Assembly (NCBI RefSeq): GCF_905120345.1
Contig: NZ_CAJHOA010000001.1
Coordinates: forward strand, 496,001-560,000
Direction of reading: 5' to 3'
Source: Denitrificimonas caeni
GTDB taxonomy: Bacteria > Pseudomonadota > Gammaproteobacteria > Pseudomonadales > Pseudomonadaceae
DNA length: 64,000 nt
Shown: piece by piece, positions 8,588 through 19,246 of the stretch
Numbering within the stretch: the first letter of the stretch is position 1
How the letters are laid out: every line of letters starts with the position of its first letter
Position numbers and translations under genes: made by a program
The notes under the pieces: generated by a model
What the model was told of the DNA's origin: nothing
Databases searched by the model: none
What the model saw: the letters and a program-made list of their open reading frames with translations, nothing else

Positions 8588-9481
8588 TCAAAGACCGCGC
8601 TGCCACTCTTCACGCAGAGGCATGGTATCGGGCTGTTCGATAGCCTGCTGTAATTGCGCTAAGAAACGCTGCTTATCAGCGCCCAAGGTACCTTTAAGTG
8701 GTAAGTAGTTCGAAGCATGATCACTGCGAAATACTGTGTTTTTCAACTGCAGCTGCCCAATAAACCGCTGCAGCTCAATAAACAATTCCTGCTGCTGTAA
8801 AGACTCAAACTCAGGAAAGCTTTTCTTAAAACGTGTATTTCCCTGTGGAAAACTCACCACCAAGGTGGAAAGAAACTCCGGTTGAGTTTCGTTCATCAAG
8901 GCGGCGGATTGATCAGCATGCTGGGCACTTAAGCTGCGCCCACCGAGGCCATTAAGAATCATCACTGAACGCTTAATGCCCGCCTCACCCAACTTACTTA
9001 AAGCACTTAAGGTCGAAGCATAGGTTTCACCTTTATTGACCTTGCGCAGCACTTCATCATCACCGGATTCAGCACCGACATAGACCATCTTCAAACCAGC
9101 ATCAGCCAACTCTTGCAGCTCACTGATAGACTTATTTTTAAGATTGCTCGGCAAGCAGTAACTGGTGACGCGGCGCACCGTCGGTAAATACTCTTGAATG
9201 GCGTGTAAAATAGTCAGCAGACGTCGCGTTGACAGCGCAAGCGCATCGCCATCCGCTAAAAATACCCGCTGCACAATCATCTGTTCAGACACACGCTGAA
9301 TCTCTGTGAGTACCTGTTTTTCATCACGCACAGAAAATTTTTTCTGTGGTGCAGTATACATTTCACAAAAGGTACATTTATTCCACGAACAACCATTAGT
9401 CACTGGCAGAATCAGTGACTGGGCTTCACTGGGCGGACGAAATACCGGTTCAATATAATCAATAGGAAAACTATGCGTCAT
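8588..9481 (-). CDS. Radical SAM protein
   Basis: A 297-residue protein with a radical SAM core. The cluster-binding cysteines are near residue 31 in TNGCSWNKCTFCEMY, spaced C-x4-C-x2-C rather than the canonical C-x3-C-x2-C; I recall this spacing in a subfamily of uncharacterised radical SAM proteins. Further core motifs are VFLADGDALAL and VYVGAESGDDEVLRKVNKG, the latter resembling the SAM-binding GAESG region. It should cleave S-adenosylmethionine, but the substrate cannot be inferred. A TetR-type regulator gene lies 15 bases upstream on the same strand and may be cotranscribed. Confidence 0.85.
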   Translation of the reverse strand: MTHSFPIDYIEPVFRPPSEAQSLILPVTNGCSWNKCTFCEMYTAPQKKFSVRDEKQVLTEIQRVSEQMIVQRVFLADGDALALSTRRLLTILHAIQEYLPTVRRVTSYCLPSNLKNKSISELQELADAGLKMVYVGAESGDDEVLRKVNKGETYASTLSALSKLGEAGIKRSVMILNGLGGRSLSAQHADQSAALMNETQPEFLSTLVVSFPQGNTRFKKSFPEFESLQQQELFIELQRFIGQLQLKNTVFRSDHASNYLPLKGTLGADKQRFLAQLQQAIEQPDTMPLREEWQRGL

Positions 9482-9496
9482 CTTTCAAAACCTCTA

Positions 9497-10159
9497 TCAG
9501 GCCTGATCAGGCGTATCTTGGATATCTTGCGGCGCATCCTCACGCTTGATGCGCTTGTTACCCATGCGCACACCAATATCCATTAGAAACTGAAAAAAGC
9601 CTTCCTGATCTTCTAATACATTGCTCCAGAATGGCGAGTGGTATAAGGCGACCGCACCATGTACCAAGGCCCAAGCGGCGCAATAGTGAAAATAGGGTGG
9701 CACATCTTCCAATTTACCTTCATCAATACGTCCTTCGATCAAACGCGTTAAACGCTCAAAATTGGAAGCACGAATGGTATGCAGTTGTTCGACCATTTCT
9801 GGGACTTGATGACCTTTAAGAACTTTTTCTTCAAGGCGATCAAATAAGCGATAACGCTGTGGATCACGCATACGGAAAGCAAAATAAGCACGTGACAACG
9901 CTTCTTTATCACTGGAAACACTATCCGACTGAAACAACTGATTGAGCTCACGCTCATAATTGAGCATTAAGCGTAAGTAGATTTCTGCTTTGGATTTAAA
10001 GTGTTTGTAGATGGTGCCCTTACCAATGCCCACCGCATCAGCAATCATTTCCACAGTGACTGAGTCTTCACCTTGTTCAAGAAACAACTTTAGAGAGGTA
10101 TCAAGAATTTCTTGTTCACGACGGCGAAATTCACGCACCTTACGGGACTCTTTTTGCAT
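9497..10159 (-). CDS. TetR/AcrR family transcriptional regulator
   Basis: A 220-residue DNA-binding repressor-type protein. The N-terminal helix-turn-helix is at about residues 33-62 (VTVEMIADAVGIGKGTIYKHF), a textbook TetR motif. The remaining 150 residues are the variable ligand-binding domain, ending in a basic and then acidic tail (IKREDAPQDIQDTPDQA). The nearest same-strand gene is the radical SAM protein 15 bases downstream; the target is unknown. The 138 bases upstream, before the glutathione S-transferase stop, must hold its promoter, but I see no convincing operator palindrome. Confidence 0.9.
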   Translation of the reverse strand: MQKESRKVREFRRREQEILDTSLKLFLEQGEDSVTVEMIADAVGIGKGTIYKHFKSKAEIYLRLMLNYERELNQLFQSDSVSSDKEALSRAYFAFRMRDPQRYRLFDRLEEKVLKGHQVPEMVEQLHTIRASNFERLTRLIEGRIDEGKLEDVPPYFHYCAAWALVHGAVALYHSPFWSNVLEDQEGFFQFLMDIGVRMGNKRIKREDAPQDIQDTPDQA

Positions 10160-10297
10160 ACTAGAACTATCCAGTCAAAAATAAAGACTCTATTATGACC
10201 TTATTCACAAAAAATGCACGAAACAACGATATATTCTAAAATGACGCGATACGCAAAAACAGTCACCGACACGTCTCACGTCAACTTTACGTATAGC

Positions 10298-10948
10298 TTA
10301 AGCAATACGTGCAAGCATCTTCGTCTCATCCGCTTTTAGCACTTGCAAAGACTCACGAGCTAACACGCGCTGCTGATGTGCAACCAGTTTAGGCCATTTA
10401 TCGGCATTCAACTGCTCTTGGCCATAAGATAAATTCACCCATTGGGTAACAATTGCAATATCAGCCAAGGTAAAACGATTACCGACAAAATAATCGTTAT
10501 CAGCCAACTGCTGCTCTAAATAATCAAAGTGGGTCACTAGTTTTATTAATGCTTTTTGTACAGCATCTTCATCACTGGGCAACCCCATGCTCTTGGCTAA
10601 AGCACGATTAAAAAACACAGTAAAGGTTGCCAAGGGGGCAAGCTCATAGTCGCCGTACTTTTCAAACCAACGAATACGTGCTTTTTCTTCGATGGTATTG
10701 CCACACAGCGCTGGAGTATCTGGGTATTTTTCATCTAAATACGCACAAATCACTGCCGAGTCACAGATTTCAAACTCACCATCACGCAGAGCTGGGATGC
10801 GTCCCAACGGATTAATTTGATAATACCAATCAGGCTGATTGCGTGGAATGATCATCTCCATGCTGTAATCGAGCTTTTTTTCTAATAAGGATGTTCTCAC
10901 TTTACGCACAAAAGGAGATAAAGAAGCGCCGTATAATATTAAGCTCAT
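10298..10948 (-). CDS. Glutathione S-transferase family protein
   Basis: A cytosolic GST of 216 residues: thioredoxin-like N-terminal domain (MSLILYGASLSPFVRKVR, with NPLGRIPALRDGEFEICDSA carrying the cis-proline and the glutathione-binding E-x-S pattern) and an all-helical C-terminal domain with the family motif FTLADIAIVTQW. ATG 10948 was chosen because it is preceded by CGAGGTCTCC and matches family N-termini; a longer frame to 10987 overlaps the preceding gene. It starts 11 bases after the stop of that gene. Substrate unknown. Confidence 0.88.
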   Translation of the reverse strand: MSLILYGASLSPFVRKVRTSLLEKKLDYSMEMIIPRNQPDWYYQINPLGRIPALRDGEFEICDSAVICAYLDEKYPDTPALCGNTIEEKARIRWFEKYGDYELAPLATFTVFFNRALAKSMGLPSDEDAVQKALIKLVTHFDYLEQQLADNDYFVGNRFTLADIAIVTQWVNLSYGQEQLNADKWPKLVAHQQRVLARESLQVLKADETKMLARIA

Positions 10949-10959
10949 GGAGACCTCGA

Positions 10960-11730
10960 TTAATCGTAAATATGTTTTTTCTTCCACTCATTTTCTTGGT
11001 CTTGCAACTCCAGACCTTCAGTCAGTTCACTGATCTGCTCAGAGCTTGGATTGCTCCCTTCCAGCATTGAAGCATTGGTACGCGCCAAGAGGGATTCAAA
11101 TTGCGCCATGGGCTGTTTATACAGCGCAGCATCATTCTGTTTTTTTAAATACTGTATCGCGCGTTCAAACATTAAACGTGCTTGAGCTGTATTGTCCTGC
11201 TCAAGAAACTGACGACCACTATTATTAAAATAATCAATATAGACAGTCACCAACATGTGTTTTAGCTGCCCCAGCCAATACTTGCCTTCTGCACCAGGCA
11301 GTAGTTTTTCTTCAACCGCGCGAATAATTTGTGCTTGTAAGCTTTCCAACTGAAAGCGCACATCTTTAGCTTGCTGATCGCTAATAATAGTGACTGGAAG
11401 ATTTTTAATCCGCAACTCATCTGCTTCAGCTATCGATTGGCGTAACTCTTCTTCACGCAACTTATATTTAGCTTCTTGACTATCAATCGTGCTGAGTTGC
11501 TCAACAAAATGTAGTTCTAAACGATTCAGCAACTGCTTAAGCTCGACGCTCATCAGCTGTCCCGGCAAGGCCTCGGAGAGAATGCCGCAACGGCGATAAC
11601 GATCTAACAGATCGGCTTTAAGACGGGCTTTTTCTAATGAGGTTTTTTCTATCAGCTGATTAATATAGCCAATAAACAACAACGCAGCAATGGCGATAAA
11701 AATCAGAATAACGATAGTAACTGATGACAC
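10960..11730 (-). CDS. Membrane-anchored coiled-coil protein, unknown function
   Basis: A 256-residue protein not assigned to a characterised family. A single N-terminal membrane span (about residues 5-23, VTIVILIFIAIAALLFIGY) is followed by a charged region with heptad-like helices (about residues 28-115) and a C-terminal half containing YWLGQLKHMLVTVYIDYF. The tail is acidic and then basic (ENEWKKKHIYD). It is probably anchored in the inner membrane with a cytoplasmic helical domain. It is immediately upstream of the GST gene. I recall similar hypothetical proteins in Pseudomonas but no function. Confidence 0.7.
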   Translation of the reverse strand: MSSVTIVILIFIAIAALLFIGYINQLIEKTSLEKARLKADLLDRYRRCGILSEALPGQLMSVELKQLLNRLELHFVEQLSTIDSQEAKYKLREEELRQSIAEADELRIKNLPVTIISDQQAKDVRFQLESLQAQIIRAVEEKLLPGAEGKYWLGQLKHMLVTVYIDYFNNSGRQFLEQDNTAQARLMFERAIQYLKKQNDAALYKQPMAQFESLLARTNASMLEGSNPSSEQISELTEGLELQDQENEWKKKHIYD

Positions 11731-11853
11731 AGGGCATCCTCTTATTGATGCAATCTGAGCGACAACGTAATTTTTATTAGTCCATTACAACGTATCAAAT
11801 CAGACATCTAACACCGGTTAGCTGCTCGATGACATGCCTGAATCACTCTATAG

Positions 11854-12210
11854 TTAACTGCGCAATAGGCTTAAAACCTCTTCAAGCTCGGCGACCATCT
11901 GCCGTAAAACCTGCTTAACTTGACTGCTTTCATCGCTTACTTCGGTGCTGGACAAGCGTAAGCGAGCACCGCCAATGGTAAAGCCCTGATCGTACAGTAG
12001 AGCGCGAATTTGACGAATCATTAACACATCGTGGCGCTGGTAATAGCGGCGATTGCCACGACGCTTAATCTCCGCCAACTGCTGAAACTCTTGCTCCCAA
12101 TAACGCAACACATGCGGTTTCACCGCACATAATTCACTGGCTTCGCCAATGGTGAAATAGCGTTTATTAGGAATAATTGGCAATTCGCGATTATGACTAG
12201 GTTCCAACAT
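11854..12210 (-). CDS. MerR family transcriptional regulator
   Basis: A 118-residue MerR-type protein. The winged helix-turn-helix is at residues 17-85 ([20 protein letters not shown], then [20 protein letters not shown]). The C-terminal effector region is only a short coiled coil, as in the small MerR proteins found after ihfA in many gammaproteobacteria. Its start overlaps the ihfA stop by 14 bases, so the genes are translationally coupled. No metal-binding cysteine pair is visible in the C-terminus, so metal sensing is not supported. Confidence 0.9.
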   Translation of the reverse strand: MLEPSHNRELPIIPNKRYFTIGEASELCAVKPHVLRYWEQEFQQLAEIKRRGNRRYYQRHDVLMIRQIRALLYDQGFTIGGARLRLSSTEVSDESSQVKQVLRQMVAELEEVLSLLRS

Positions 12211-12493
12211 AGGCTTCTACTCGATCACGCAGCTTTTGCCCTGGACGGAAAGTCACCACACGACGTGCGCTAATGGGGATTTCTTCACCTGTTTTCGGGT
12301 TGCGCCCAGGACGCTGACTTTTATCACGCAATTCAAAGTTGCCAAAACCAGACAACTTAACCGGCTCATTGTTTTCGAGGGCTAAACGAATTTCTTCAAA
12401 GAAGGTATCCACCAATTCTTTGGCTTCGCGTTTATTCAAGCCAATTTCCATAAACAGATGCTCAGCCATCTCTGCTTTCGTTAAAGCCCCCAT
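12197..12493 (-). CDS. ihfA: Integration host factor alpha subunit
   Basis: DNA-bending nucleoid protein that forms a heterodimer with IhfB and supports sigma-54 promoters, recombination and replication. The 98-residue sequence is nearly diagnostic: [14 protein letters not shown] at the start, [20 protein letters not shown] and [20 protein letters not shown] forming the DNA-binding beta arm with its conserved proline. It lies 4 bases after pheT, the conserved pheST-ihfA arrangement in which ihfA is partly expressed from the synthetase operon. Confidence 0.98.
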   Translation of the reverse strand: MGALTKAEMAEHLFMEIGLNKREAKELVDTFFEEIRLALENNEPVKLSGFGNFELRDKSQRPGRNPKTGEEIPISARRVVTFRPGQKLRDRVEAYVGT

Positions 12494-12497
12494 ACAC

Positions 12498-14879
12498 TCA
12501 CTTCCTTAATATTGCAGAAAACTTATCAGACAAAAGGGTCAGTATCGCTTGCGTTGCTGCGCTAACCTCGTCATCCGTTAGAGTGCGCGAAGGATGCTGC
12601 CAGGTCAAGCCAACCGCTAAACTTTTACAGCCCTCTTCCACGCCCTTGCCTTGATAGACATCAAACAGACGAATCTGCGTCAGCCATTCGCCTGCAGCAC
12701 TGCGCATCGCATCCATCAGCTGCTGTGCCGGTATATCCGCATTGACGACTAAGGCCAAATCACGGCGCACTTCAGGGAAGCGTGACAGCTCACTAAAGGT
12801 GGGCAAACGTCCTGCGCTGATCGCATCCAGTTCTACTTCAAACATCAATACTTGCTGATCGATGTCTAATTCAGTAGCCAATTGCGGGTGCAAAGTACCG
12901 ACAAAACCAACAGCCTGACCATTGCGCTCAATCCGTGCGCACTGCCCCGGATGGAAAGCATGCTGCTGACAAGGAACAAAGGTGAAGCTGTCGCGATCAC
13001 CGGCCGCACCGAGCAAGGCTTCAACATCCGCTTTGATATCATAATAATCAACAGTGTCTTTGCCATGCGTCCACAACTCGGGTAAACGCGCACCAGTGAT
13101 CACACCGGCGAGCATACGCTCTTGTTTTAAGTCTTCGAGCTGACCAACAAATCTTAGGCCACTTTCAAATAAACGTACACGATCTTGTTGACGGTTTAAG
13201 TTATGTTGCAACGCTTTTAATAAACCTGGCAACAGCGATGCACGCATCACTGATAATTCTGCTGAAATGGGGTTAGCCAAGGTCAGCGCTTTCAGCTCAG
13301 GGTGAAACGCAGTAAATAATTCCGGCTCAATAAAGCTATAAGTAATAGCTTCTTGATAGCCACGAGCAACCAGCAAACGACGCAACACTGGCAACTGCGC
13401 TTGTGCTTCGGTCTGTGCTTGTGGCGCTAAGCGTGCAGCTGGGTAGCGCACAGGCAACTGATCATAACCATATAAACGGCCAATCTCTTCTAGCAAATCC
13501 ACTTCAATGGTGATATCAAAACGATGACTTGGCACATCTACCGTCCAAACACCTGACGCTTGCGTTGTCAGTTTTAAGCCGAGCGGAATCAACAAAGACT
13601 CAATCTGCTCATTACTTAAGCTCAGACCAAACATCTGCTTAACGCGCTCAGCACGTAAAGTAATGGATGCTAGTTTAGGCAAATGTTGCGCATCTTCTGT
13701 GACGCTCACAGGTCCTGCGCTGCCGCCAACGATGCTAAGTAGCAATTCAGTTGCACGCTCAATAGCTTGCGCTGGCAACTGCCAATCCACTCCACGCTCA
13801 AAACGATGTGAAGCATCGGTATGTAAACCATAGGAACGCGCCTTACCGGCAATCGCCACTGGCTCAAAAAACGCACTCTCTAGGAAAATATCGGTGGTTT
13901 TACCCACTTCCACACCGCTGCCTGCACCACCCATCACACCGGCAATCGCCAAAGCACGTTGCTGATCAGCAATCACCAAGGTATTGGCTTTGAGTTTGAT
14001 TTCTTGGCCATCGAGCAAAGTGATCTGCTCGTTTTCTTGCGCCATACGTACGCAAATGCTGCCATTGATTTGCGCTAAGTCAAACGCATGCAGCGGCTGA
14101 CCGAGTTCAATCATGACGTAGTTAGTCACGTCAACAACAGGATCAATACTGCGAATATCACTGCGCTGTAAACGCTCAATCATCCATGCAGGCGTAGGTT
14201 GAGTTAGATCAACACCGGTAATCACACGCCCCGCATAGCGCGGACAGGCTTGCGCAGCTGCAAGTTCAACCGCAACAGTTTGCTCATGGCTGGCAGCCAC
14301 TGCTGTAATTGCAGGCAATTGCACTGGCACATTATACAGCGCACCGACTTCACGGGCTAAGCCTTGCAGAGACAAGCAGTCACCACGATTCGGCGTGAGA
14401 TCCACCTCAATGCAGACATCATTGAGATGTAAACTGTCACGAACGCATTGACCGACTACAGCATCAGATGGCAACTCTAATAAGCCATCATTTTCATCGC
14501 TGATTTGTAACTCACTGGCCGAACAAAGCATGCCGAATGACTCGACACCGCGCAACTTAGCTTTGCTAATTTTAAAGTCGCCGGGCAACATCGCACCAAC
14601 GCGTGCGAAGGGTACTTTTAAGCCCGCACGCACATTCGGTGCACCACAAACGATTTGTACGGTTTGTGCGCCATCGCTGACTTGGCAAACACGCAATTTA
14701 TCGGCATCTGGATGCTGCTCAGCACTGAGCACTTCACCGACTACCACGCCGCTAAACACACCGGCCACAGGGGTCACCGCGTCGACTTCTAAACCAGCCA
14801 TAGACAAACGCGCGACAAGCTCTTCACGGGAAGCTTGTGGGTCAACCAGACTGCGTAACCATTGTTCACTGAAATTCAT
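12498..14879 (-). CDS. pheT: Phenylalanyl-tRNA synthetase beta subunit
   Basis: Beta chain of the alpha2beta2 PheRS that charges tRNA-Phe. The 793 residues follow the family order: N-terminal tRNA-binding OB fold (about 39-148), the B3/B4 editing domain, the B5 domain, a catalytic-like core, and the C-terminal anticodon-binding FDX-ACB domain ([18 protein letters not shown] onward, about 700-793). Length matches the family. It starts 31 bases after pheS, with AGGAG before ATG. No frameshift or truncation is seen. Confidence 0.98.
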   Translation of the reverse strand: MNFSEQWLRSLVDPQASREELVARLSMAGLEVDAVTPVAGVFSGVVVGEVLSAEQHPDADKLRVCQVSDGAQTVQIVCGAPNVRAGLKVPFARVGAMLPGDFKISKAKLRGVESFGMLCSASELQISDENDGLLELPSDAVVGQCVRDSLHLNDVCIEVDLTPNRGDCLSLQGLAREVGALYNVPVQLPAITAVAASHEQTVAVELAAAQACPRYAGRVITGVDLTQPTPAWMIERLQRSDIRSIDPVVDVTNYVMIELGQPLHAFDLAQINGSICVRMAQENEQITLLDGQEIKLKANTLVIADQQRALAIAGVMGGAGSGVEVGKTTDIFLESAFFEPVAIAGKARSYGLHTDASHRFERGVDWQLPAQAIERATELLLSIVGGSAGPVSVTEDAQHLPKLASITLRAERVKQMFGLSLSNEQIESLLIPLGLKLTTQASGVWTVDVPSHRFDITIEVDLLEEIGRLYGYDQLPVRYPAARLAPQAQTEAQAQLPVLRRLLVARGYQEAITYSFIEPELFTAFHPELKALTLANPISAELSVMRASLLPGLLKALQHNLNRQQDRVRLFESGLRFVGQLEDLKQERMLAGVITGARLPELWTHGKDTVDYYDIKADVEALLGAAGDRDSFTFVPCQQHAFHPGQCARIERNGQAVGFVGTLHPQLATELDIDQQVLMFEVELDAISAGRLPTFSELSRFPEVRRDLALVVNADIPAQQLMDAMRSAAGEWLTQIRLFDVYQGKGVEEGCKSLAVGLTWQHPSRTLTDDEVSAATQAILTLLSDKFSAILRK

Positions 14880-14910
14880 GCTGCTCTCCTAAACTCTAAA
14901 GGGTATCGAC

Positions 14911-15930
<1,020 letters not shown>

Positions 15931-15942
15931 TTACTCCAGAGG

Positions 15943-15977
15943 ACCTTGCAAAACATAGCGCTCAGGCTTTGCAAGGT
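15943..15977 (-). promoter_or_regulatory. Hairpin in the pheS leader
   Basis: A perfect 10-bp inverted repeat (ACCTTGCAAA at 15943-15952 and TTTGCAAGGT at 15968-15977) encloses a 15-base loop. It lies just upstream of the pheS Shine-Dalgarno, ending 16 bases before the start codon. There is no following T run, so it is not a simple terminator; it could be a translational control element, an antiterminator part or an RNA stability element. Seen directly; the role is inferred. Confidence 0.45.
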
Positions 15978-16017
15978 GCTCTTACTATGACTTTTAAAAA
16001 TAAGGATGCTATACGAA

Positions 16018-16047
16018 ATAAGGGAAGAGCCTAAGCCCTTCCCTTAT
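16018..16047 (-). terminator. Hairpin after rplT, possible terminator or attenuator
   Basis: A perfect 10-bp stem (ATAAGGGAAG / CTTCCCTTAT) with a 10-base loop lies 31 bases after the rplT stop. On the minus strand it is followed by TTCGTATAG, a weak T tract. It may partly terminate the thrS-infC-rpmI-rplT message before pheST. A 16-codon reading frame with three Phe codons (16009-16059) overlaps it; see findings. Confidence 0.45.
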
Positions 16048-16077
16048 CAAAAAACGCATGTCGCAATGTTTTAAAAC

Positions 16078-16434
16078 TTAGGCCAAAGTGGACTTAGCTT
16101 TTTCAACAATTGCCGCAAATGCTGCTTTTTCGTTTACTGCTAAGTCAGCCAGTACTTTACGGTCGATTTCAATTGAAGCTTTTTTCAAGCCAGCAATGAA
16201 ACGGCTGTAAGACAAACCATTAACACGAGCACCAGCATTGATACGTGCAATCCACAGAGCGCGGAATTGACGTTTACGCTGACGACGGTCACGGTACGCG
16301 TACTGACCAGCCTTAATAACCGCTTGCTTAGCTACGCGGAATACGCGTGAACGCGCACCATAGTAACCTTTAGCAAGTTTCAATATTTTTTTGTGACGAC
16401 GACGGGCTAACACACCACGTTTTACACGAGCCAT
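16078..16434 (-). CDS. rplT: 50S ribosomal protein L20
   Basis: Large-subunit protein essential for early 50S assembly; 118 residues. The N-terminus [20 protein letters not shown] and internal [20 protein letters not shown] are diagnostic. It follows rpmI by 31 bases in the conserved infC-rpmI-rplT order. In E. coli, L20 represses its own operon by binding RNA near rpmI; a structured infC-rpmI junction here could serve the same purpose. Confidence 0.99.
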   Translation of the reverse strand: MARVKRGVLARRRHKKILKLAKGYYGARSRVFRVAKQAVIKAGQYAYRDRRQRKRQFRALWIARINAGARVNGLSYSRFIAGLKKASIEIDRKVLADLAVNEKAAFAAIVEKAKSTLA

Positions 16435-16465
16435 AAACTATTACCTTTATTTATCCAGACCGAAA

Positions 16466-16660
16466 TTAACGAACACGCAACATGCGTTCAACGCGAGCAA
16501 CATCACTTGGGTGCATCATAGATGTCCCACGCAGTTGGCGCTTACGCTTAGTTGTCATTTTGGTCAAGATGTGACTCTTGAAAGCGTGCTTATGTTTAAA
16601 ACCGTTCGCTGTCGCTTTAAAGCGCTTTTTAGCGCCACTTTTCGTTTTCATCTTTGGCAT
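16466..16660 (-). CDS. rpmI: 50S ribosomal protein L35
   Basis: Small basic large-subunit protein of 64 residues, beginning [15 protein letters not shown] with the internal [20 protein letters not shown], which identifies L35. It lies between infC and rplT. The 63 bases separating it from infC contain an imperfect hairpin (16692-16727). Confidence 0.98.
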   Translation of the reverse strand: MPKMKTKSGAKKRFKATANGFKHKHAFKSHILTKMTTKRKRQLRGTSMMHPSDVARVERMLRVR

Positions 16661-16723
16661 GTTGAATACTCCGCATTCAGATTGATACGCTATAACCTTA
16701 AGGCCTGCCTGTGCCCTAGGGGG

Positions 16724-17272
16724 TTATTTTTTCTTTTTGGGGGCGAGGACCATTATCAGCTGGCGTCCTTCCATCTTAGGATGCTGTTCAACGGTGCCGT
16801 ATTCAGCAAGGTCACCTTCAACCCGCTTCAACAACTCCATTCCCAGCTCCTGGTGGGCCATCTCTCGGCCACGGAATCGTAATGAAACCTTGGCTTTATC
16901 CCCATCTTCTAGGAAACGTATCAGGTTGCGTAGTTTTACCTGATAATCCCCGTCTTCCGTCCCTGGTCGAAACTTAATTTCTTTAATTTGAATTTGTTTC
17001 TGGTTCTTGCGTGCAGCAGCAACTTGTTTCTTTTTCTCAAACACGTGCTTGCCGTAGTCCATGATGCGACATACAGGCGGCAATGCATCCGCAGAAATTT
17101 CAACCAGATCCAGCTTCGCTTCATCAGCAGCGGCCAGTGCTTCATCAATCGAGACGATCCCGACCTGCTCACCTTCTGCACCAATCAGGCGCACTTCGCG
17201 GGCTGTGATGTTCTCATTAATGGGTGCCTTAGGGGCAGCTCGTCTGTCTTGTCTCATATCTCGCTTGATAAT
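16724..17272 (-). CDS. infC: Translation initiation factor IF-3, with ATT start
   Basis: IF-3 binds the 30S subunit and rejects non-canonical start codons. The product has the N-terminal domain ([20 protein letters not shown]), basic linker (about residues 78-95) and C-terminal domain with [16 protein letters not shown]. Start choice: GGAG lies at 17281-17278. A GTG at 17278 overlaps this Shine-Dalgarno and cannot be used; ATT at 17272 is 5 bases after it and gives (M)[14 protein letters not shown], matching Pseudomonas IF-3 as I remember it. ATT starts allow IF-3 to repress itself in E. coli. The start codon lies 2 bases after the thrS stop. Confidence 0.95.
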   Translation of the reverse strand: MIKRDMRQDRRAAPKAPINENITAREVRLIGAEGEQVGIVSIDEALAAADEAKLDLVEISADALPPVCRIMDYGKHVFEKKKQVAAARKNQKQIQIKEIKFRPGTEDGDYQVKLRNLIRFLEDGDKAKVSLRFRGREMAHQELGMELLKRVEGDLAEYGTVEQHPKMEGRQLIMVLAPKKKK

Positions 17273-17274
17273 TA

Positions 17275-19197
17275 TCACTCCAAATCTTGGCGACCACGCC
17301 GGGAAATCGCAGTATTTAATAACTCACTGAACTGGTCGACCGACATACTGCCGAGGTCTTCACCGCCACGAGTTCGCACTGCAATGGTTTGTGTCTCAAC
17401 TTCCCTATCACCAATGACTAGCAAATAAGGAACCTTGAGCAAAGTATGCTCACGAATTTTAAAGCCTATCTTCTCGTTTCTCAAGTCACTAGAGACTCTA
17501 AATCCACTTTCTAATAGGTTTTTTTCAACTTTCTTCGCAAAATCGCCTTGTTTCTCACTGATATTCATAATAACTGCTTGCGTTGGTGCTAACCAAGCTG
17601 GAAATGCACCTTCGTAATGCTCAATCAAAATACCAATAAAACGCTCAAACGACCCCAAAATTGCACGGTGCAACATCACTGGATGTTTACGTCCGTTATC
17701 TTCACTGACGTATTCAGCGTCCAAACGTACCGGCAAGTTAAAGTCGAGCTGCAGTGTACCGCACTGCCAAACACGACCTAAACAGTCACGCAAAGAAAAC
17801 TCAATTTTCGGGCCGTAAAAAGCACCTTCACCAGGCTGCAACTCATACTCTAAACCCGCAGAATCCAGCGCATCAGCAAGAGCTTTCTCAGCCAGATCCC
17901 ACTGCTCATCGGAACCGACACGCTGCTCAGGCCGAGTAGACAGCTTTAATTCAATTTCATCAAAACCAAAATCCGCATAAACCTTTTGAGTTAAACGAAT
18001 AAAGTCAGCGGACTCTGCTTGCATCTGTTCTTCTGTACAGAAGATATGTGCATCATCCTGAACAAAACCACGCACACGCATTATACCATGCAATGCACCG
18101 GACGGCTCGTTACGGTGACAGGCACCAAACTCAGCCAGACGCAGTGGCAGCTCGCGATAGCTCTTTAAACCTTGATTATACACTTGCACGTGACAAGGAC
18201 AGTTCATCGGCTTAATTGCATAATCACGCGACTCTGACTCAGTCACGAACATATTGTCAGCGTAATTGGTCCAGTGCCCTGACTTCTCCCAAAGGATACG
18301 GTCAACCACTTGTGGTGTTTTAATCTCTAAGTAGCCATTTTCACGCTGCACTTTGCGCATGTATTGCTCAAGCACTTGATACAACGTCCAGCCATTCGGG
18401 TGCCAAAACACCATACCTGGCGCTTCTTCTTGCATATGGAACAAATCTAAGCGCTTACCGAGTTTACGGTGATCGCGCTTTTCTGCCTCTTCAATACGCT
18501 TAACGTAAGCAGCCAACTGTTTTTTATCGGCCCAGGCGGTACCGTAAATGCGCTGTAACTGCTCATTTTTAGAGTCACCACGCCAGTACGCACCAGAAAA
18601 TCGAGTGAGCTTAAAGAATTTCAAGAAACGCGTATTAGGCACGTGCGGCCCACGGCACATATCCACGTACTCTTGGTGAAAATATAAGCCCATTTCTGTC
18701 TCTTCAGGCATATCTTCAATCAGACGTAATTTATAATCCTCACCACGCTGAGTGAAAATATCGATCACTTCAGCACGCGGTGTCAGCTTTTTGATCACGT
18801 CATAATCTTGATTGATCAGCTCATTCATGCGCTTTTCAATCGCTTGCATATCATCTGGCGTAAACGGACGAGCAATGGCGATATCGTAATAAAAACCCTC
18901 GTCAATCACCGGGCCAATCACCATTTTTGCTTCAGGGAATAACTGCTTAACCGCATGACCCACTAAGTGCGCGCACGAGTGACGGATAATCTCAACGCCT
19001 TCGGGATCTTTAGGGGTAATGATCGACAGCGTTGCGTCGCTGCTAATTAAATCGGTTGCATCCAGTAAGCGACCATTCACTCGGCCGGCCACGGTAGCTT
19101 TCGCAAGACCTGCACCAATTGATTGGGCAACATCGAGAATAGAAACAGGATGATCAAATGTACGCTGACTGCCGTCAGGAAGAGTAATTACGGGCAT
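17275..19197 (-). CDS. thrS: Threonyl-tRNA synthetase
   Basis: Charges tRNA-Thr and edits Ser-tRNA-Thr. The 640-residue protein has the N-terminal TGS domain (about 1-61), the editing/SAD domain with [11 protein letters not shown] and YVDMCRGPH, the class II catalytic core with motif 2 ([21 protein letters not shown]) and motif 3 region ([18 protein letters not shown]), and the anticodon-binding domain from about residue 535. AGGAGG precedes ATG by 4 bases. Upstream lie two hairpins resembling the E. coli thrS operator. It is the first gene of the thrS-infC-rpmI-rplT block. Confidence 0.98.
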   Translation of the reverse strand: MPVITLPDGSQRTFDHPVSILDVAQSIGAGLAKATVAGRVNGRLLDATDLISSDATLSIITPKDPEGVEIIRHSCAHLVGHAVKQLFPEAKMVIGPVIDEGFYYDIAIARPFTPDDMQAIEKRMNELINQDYDVIKKLTPRAEVIDIFTQRGEDYKLRLIEDMPEETEMGLYFHQEYVDMCRGPHVPNTRFLKFFKLTRFSGAYWRGDSKNEQLQRIYGTAWADKKQLAAYVKRIEEAEKRDHRKLGKRLDLFHMQEEAPGMVFWHPNGWTLYQVLEQYMRKVQRENGYLEIKTPQVVDRILWEKSGHWTNYADNMFVTESESRDYAIKPMNCPCHVQVYNQGLKSYRELPLRLAEFGACHRNEPSGALHGIMRVRGFVQDDAHIFCTEEQMQAESADFIRLTQKVYADFGFDEIELKLSTRPEQRVGSDEQWDLAEKALADALDSAGLEYELQPGEGAFYGPKIEFSLRDCLGRVWQCGTLQLDFNLPVRLDAEYVSEDNGRKHPVMLHRAILGSFERFIGILIEHYEGAFPAWLAPTQAVIMNISEKQGDFAKKVEKNLLESGFRVSSDLRNEKIGFKIREHTLLKVPYLLVIGDREVETQTIAVRTRGGEDLGSMSVDQFSELLNTAISRRGRQDLE

Positions 19198-19217
19198 GGC
19201 GCCTCCTCTGCCTAGTG

Positions 19218-19238
19218 GTGACCCCTACAAAAGGTCAC
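19218..19238 (-). promoter_or_regulatory. thrS leader hairpin mimicking the tRNA-Thr anticodon arm
   Basis: On the minus strand GUGACCU and GGGUCAC form a 7-bp stem (six Watson-Crick pairs plus a closing U-G) around the seven-base loop UUUGUAG. Placed as an anticodon loop, U33 is followed by UGU at positions 34-36 (a tRNA-Thr anticodon reading ACA) and by A37. UGU lies at -32 to -30 from the thrS start. In E. coli, ThrRS represses its own translation by binding such a mimic at about the same distance; the equivalence here is inference. Confidence 0.65.
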
Positions 19239-19246
19239 ATGGGTGG

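Noticed and set aside
11731-11853. Search for a tRNA after the MerR-ihfA block, as expected in P. aeruginosa
   Set aside because: No cloverleaf, T-arm motif or CCA end is visible in this gap.
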